NCBI GenBank assembly: GCA_018377375.1
Contig: JAGZZN010000085.1
Location: 1 to 5,545, forward strand
DNA from: Streptococcus parasanguinis
GTDB lineage: Bacteria; Bacillota; Bacilli; Lactobacillales; Streptococcaceae
DNA length: 5,545 nucleotides
Direction: 5' to 3'
Part shown: positions 5,487 to 5,545 of the stretch, piece by piece
Layout of the letters: each line of letters begins with the position of its first letter
How positions within the stretch are numbered: position 1 is the stretch's first letter
Notes under the pieces: generated by a model
The model's database searches: none
What the model saw: only the letters and a program-made list of their open reading frames with translations
What the model was told of the DNA's origin: nothing
Program-made: the position numbers and the translations under genes

Positions 5487-5545
5487 GGATTGTCGAGCAA
5501 GACGCAGTGGTTGAGTGGGCTCTACTACGCTGATTTCATCAGCTT
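5487..5545. repeat. Probable start of a dispersed streptococcal intergenic repeat (cut by window end)
   Basis: After the terminator the sequence is non-coding and contains GCTGAT-TTC-ATCAGC (5529-5543), a 6-bp hairpin with a 3-base loop. The order of short words here (TTGTCGAGCAAGACGCAGTGG, then TTGAGTGGGCTCTACTACG, then the hairpin) is familiar to me as a repeated intergenic element of mitis-group streptococci, often next to a GGCTGGGAC-type terminator. This is recollection, not a search; only part of the unit is in the window. Confidence 0.45.

Noticed and set aside
5422..5545. A further small gene after ebfC
   Set aside because: No open frame with an SD; the stretch is accounted for by the terminator and the repeat-like sequence.

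Overview
The window looks like the right-hand end of an integrative and conjugative element (ICE) in a Streptococcus chromosome. The last gene (5122-5421) is a 99-residue YbaB/EbfC protein whose sequence is, from memory, typical of streptococcal ebfC; the mitis/oralis/sanguinis part of the genus is my best guess. Everything to its left is mobile-element material. All six genes are on the + strand. No tRNA, rRNA, CRISPR array or complete IS is visible.

Layout. Positions 1-372 are the C-terminal end of a VirB4-like conjugation ATPase. Next come a 628-residue VirB6/TrbL-like polytopic membrane protein (384-2270), an unrecognised 74-residue protein (2272-2496) and a membrane-anchored two-domain cell-wall hydrolase, VirB1/CwlT-like, with a glucosaminidase/lysozyme-like domain and a CHAP domain (2513-3625). 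This is the VirB4-VirB6-VirB1 order of Tn916-type secretion modules. Only 16 bases later the recombination module begins: a DUF3173-type small DNA-binding protein, the likely excisionase or directionality factor (3642-3890), and a 383-residue tyrosine recombinase with a complete catalytic set (3892-5043). The 78 bases between integrase and ebfC hold a pair of 7-base repeats, a short hairpin and presumably the attR junction. After ebfC there is a strong intrinsic terminator (5447-5486), followed by what looks like the start of a dispersed streptococcal intergenic repeat that runs off the window.

How it works together. VirB4 powers and VirB6 helps form the mating channel, and the hydrolase opens the peptidoglycan locally. 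Integrase and the DUF3173 protein would excise and reinsert the element at ebfC. The genes are packed with gaps of 1-16 bases and no internal terminator, so the 3' end of the conjugation operon probably runs on into the recombination genes and may reach ebfC. No cargo, relaxase, coupling protein or regulator lies in this window; those would be to the left. I see no wholly new system. The points most worth checking are the ebfC junction, the possible replacement of ebfC's own promoter by ICE transcription, the joining of two apparently different modules, and the unknown 74-residue protein.
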